A DNA stretch of 7,894 nt. Source: MKRK01 sp001896915. GTDB lineage: Bacteria; Bacillota; Clostridia; Oscillospirales; Acutalibacteraceae. A model generated the notes under the pieces. That model searched no databases. It saw nothing but the letters and a program-made list of their open reading frames with translations, and had not been told where the DNA came from. Below, piece by piece: positions 6,914-7,894 of this stretch. The DNA lies in NCBI GenBank assembly GCA_937973935.1, contig CALJJF010000075.1, positions 1 through 7,894 on the forward strand, read 5' to 3'. The position numbers were made by a program, and so were the translations under genes. The first letter of the stretch is position 1, and every line of letters starts with the position of its first letter.

Positions 6914-7817
6914 GATTTCACCAATCCCTTCTGCCAGCGTAAAATGCGGCTTTGAATCAGTCCCATAACATGCATGATCAGGCTGAACAGCACAGCCATC
7001 ACAATAATGGCCGCAAAAACCTTATAATAAGCGCTCCAAACCTTGGAGGCGTTGATATAATACCCCAAGCCGCCGGGCTGCCCCATCATTTCTGCCATGA
7101 CCAACGTGGTAAACGCAAAGGCATTGGCTGTTGAAATCCCGGTAAAGATATTGGGCAGTGCATGGGGGATTGCCACATGAAACACCAGATACCGGGTTTT
7201 TGCCCCCAGTGTTCTGGCCACCTCAAAATGCACCCTGGGCGTGCTTGCGATGCCGGCGGCAGTCAGTGATGCCACGGGAAACCATGCACAGATAACAATC
7301 AAGAAAGTTGCGGCCGAAAACGGAGTGGGCAACAGTGTAAGCGCAAAGGGCATCCAAGCCACAGCGGGGATGACCCCGGTAATTTTCAAAACCGGATACA
7401 CCCAATAATACACCCGCGGAAACCAACCGATTAAAATCCCGGTGCCCACGCCAAAGGCAACGCCAAGCAAAAACCCCACAGAAAACAACCGCAGTGAATA
7501 CAGCGTGTTTTGCCATATGTAGTCACTTTCCATTAAAAAAGCTTCAATAATACGGGAAGGTCCCGGGAAAAATGGCTGGGGCAAAACAAGCAGCTTGGTG
7601 CCGAGAACATCCCACAAGGCAAGTACAAGGCCGATAGCCAACCGAAACGGAACCCGGCGCTTAAACTTTCTGCGTCGTTCCTGATCAAACCAGGAAAATG
7701 CCCCGATGGCAAGGTAGAGAAGGATCAGACCGATCAGTGCAAAGCGATAGGCCTGATTGATGGTCAACGAAAATCCGCCGAAAACCGAGTAGGATGCAAT
7801 TTTAACCTTGGCAACTT
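6910..7817 (-). CDS. NitT/TauT-family ABC transporter permease, 5' end missing
   Basis: This is the membrane subunit paired with the downstream ATPase. About 301 genuine residues are visible, with roughly seven hydrophobic helices. The EAA coupling loop is FEVARTLGAKTRYLVFHVAIPHALP, cited here only by its core (EVARTLGAKTRY), and is followed by FTGISTANAFAFTTLVMAEMMG and QPGGLGYYI, as in SsuC/TauC/NrtB. The usual family N-terminus corresponds to FRLAIGLVLALWDVLGTKLL; ahead of it lies an extra helix (YRFALIGLILLYLAIGAF) and a basic linker (ERRRKFKRR). The start codon is not in the window. The frame can be read on to a GTG at 7860, but everything upstream of about 7817 is artefact: a fold-back copy and then adapter. 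No substrate-binding protein for this transporter is visible, and it is probably encoded upstream, beyond the edge. Confidence 0.9.
7677..7704. repeat. Inverted repeat, left arm (genuine permease coding sequence)
   Basis: These 28 bases begin GTTCCTGATCAAACC and end GGAAAATGCCCC. They are the exact reverse complement of 7818-7845. This arm encodes part of the permease (GAFSWFDQE on the - strand) and fits the protein, so it is taken as the original copy. Confidence 0.9.
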
Positions 7818-7845
7818 GGGGCATTTTCCTGGTTTGATCAGGAAC
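7818..7845. repeat. Inverted repeat, right arm, probable fold-back chimera
   Basis: These 28 bases are a perfect reverse complement of 7677-7704 and end exactly at the first adapter base. Pairing stops at 7817 on one side and at the adapter on the other. A perfect copy ending at the insert boundary is what a library or amplification fold-back molecule would give. Translated in the permease frame it gives VPDQTRKMP, which should not be treated as protein. Confidence 0.85.
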
Positions 7846-7894
7846 AGATCGGAAGAGCACACGTCTGAACTCCAGTCACCGATGTATCTCGTAT
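7846..7894 (+). other. Illumina TruSeq adapter contamination with index CGATGT
   Basis: The sequence opens with AGATCGGAAGAGC and continues through the standard TruSeq index-read adapter to TCCAGTCAC (ending 7879). It is followed by the six-base barcode CGATGT (7880-7885) and the start of the post-index sequence, ATCTCGTAT (7886-7894). It is 49 bases of non-biological sequence at the contig end, recognised from the known adapter. Confidence 0.98.

Noticed and set aside
7818..7860. Permease start at the GTG at 7860, giving an N-terminus reading MLFRSVPDQTRKMP
   Set aside because: The GTG and LFRS come from the Illumina adapter, and the following residues come from the fold-back copy; neither belongs to the gene.

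Overview
The window looks like one short assembled contig from a low-to-mid GC anaerobic Firmicute, most likely a Clostridia-type gut or sediment bacterium. The evidence is strong AAGGAG/GGAGG ribosome binding sites, TTG start use, a Gram-positive-style short lipoprotein signal, a SpaR/NisR-like two-component pair and an obligate-anaerobe-type nitrogenase iron protein. The left edge cuts a gene. The right edge runs into a sequencing adapter, so the biological sequence ends at about 7817.

Layout. On the + strand, 1-1847 holds the 3' part of an OmpR-family response regulator overlapping a complete sensor histidine kinase; this block is visibly AT-rich. Bases 1848-2259 are a gene-poor, AT-rich convergent intergenic region with one good hairpin (2080-2120). 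From 7817 down to 2260, on the - strand, seven tightly packed genes read right to left: a NitT/TauT-type ABC permease (5' end missing), its ATPase, a nitrogenase iron protein (NifH) homologue, a GNAT acetyltransferase of the phosphinothricin/methionine-derivative class, then MetN, MetI and the lipoprotein MetQ. Overlapping stop/start codons join permease to ATPase and metN to metI, and the other gaps are 13 to 66 bp, so this is very probably one operon whose promoter lies beyond the right edge.

How the genes may work together. A lone NifH sits between a sulfonate/taurine/nitrate-class importer and a methionine importer, with a possible methionine-analogue acetyltransferase next to it. All neighbours with a readable substrate class point to organosulfur or methionine metabolism rather than to nitrogen fixation: no nifD, nifK, nifE, nifN, nifB or glnB is present in the window. 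The most interesting reading is that this NifH donates electrons to a nitrogenase-like reductase of sulfur compounds, comparable in concept to methylthio-alkane reductase, with its catalytic D/K partners encoded elsewhere or upstream beyond the contig end. A genuine or alternative nitrogenase reductase is the main alternative. The sequence alone does not decide between them.

Artefacts. Bases 7846-7894 match the Illumina TruSeq index adapter with barcode CGATGT. The 28 bases just before it (7818-7845) are an exact reverse complement of 7677-7704, which looks like a fold-back chimera. The apparent first 14-15 residues of the permease are therefore not real.
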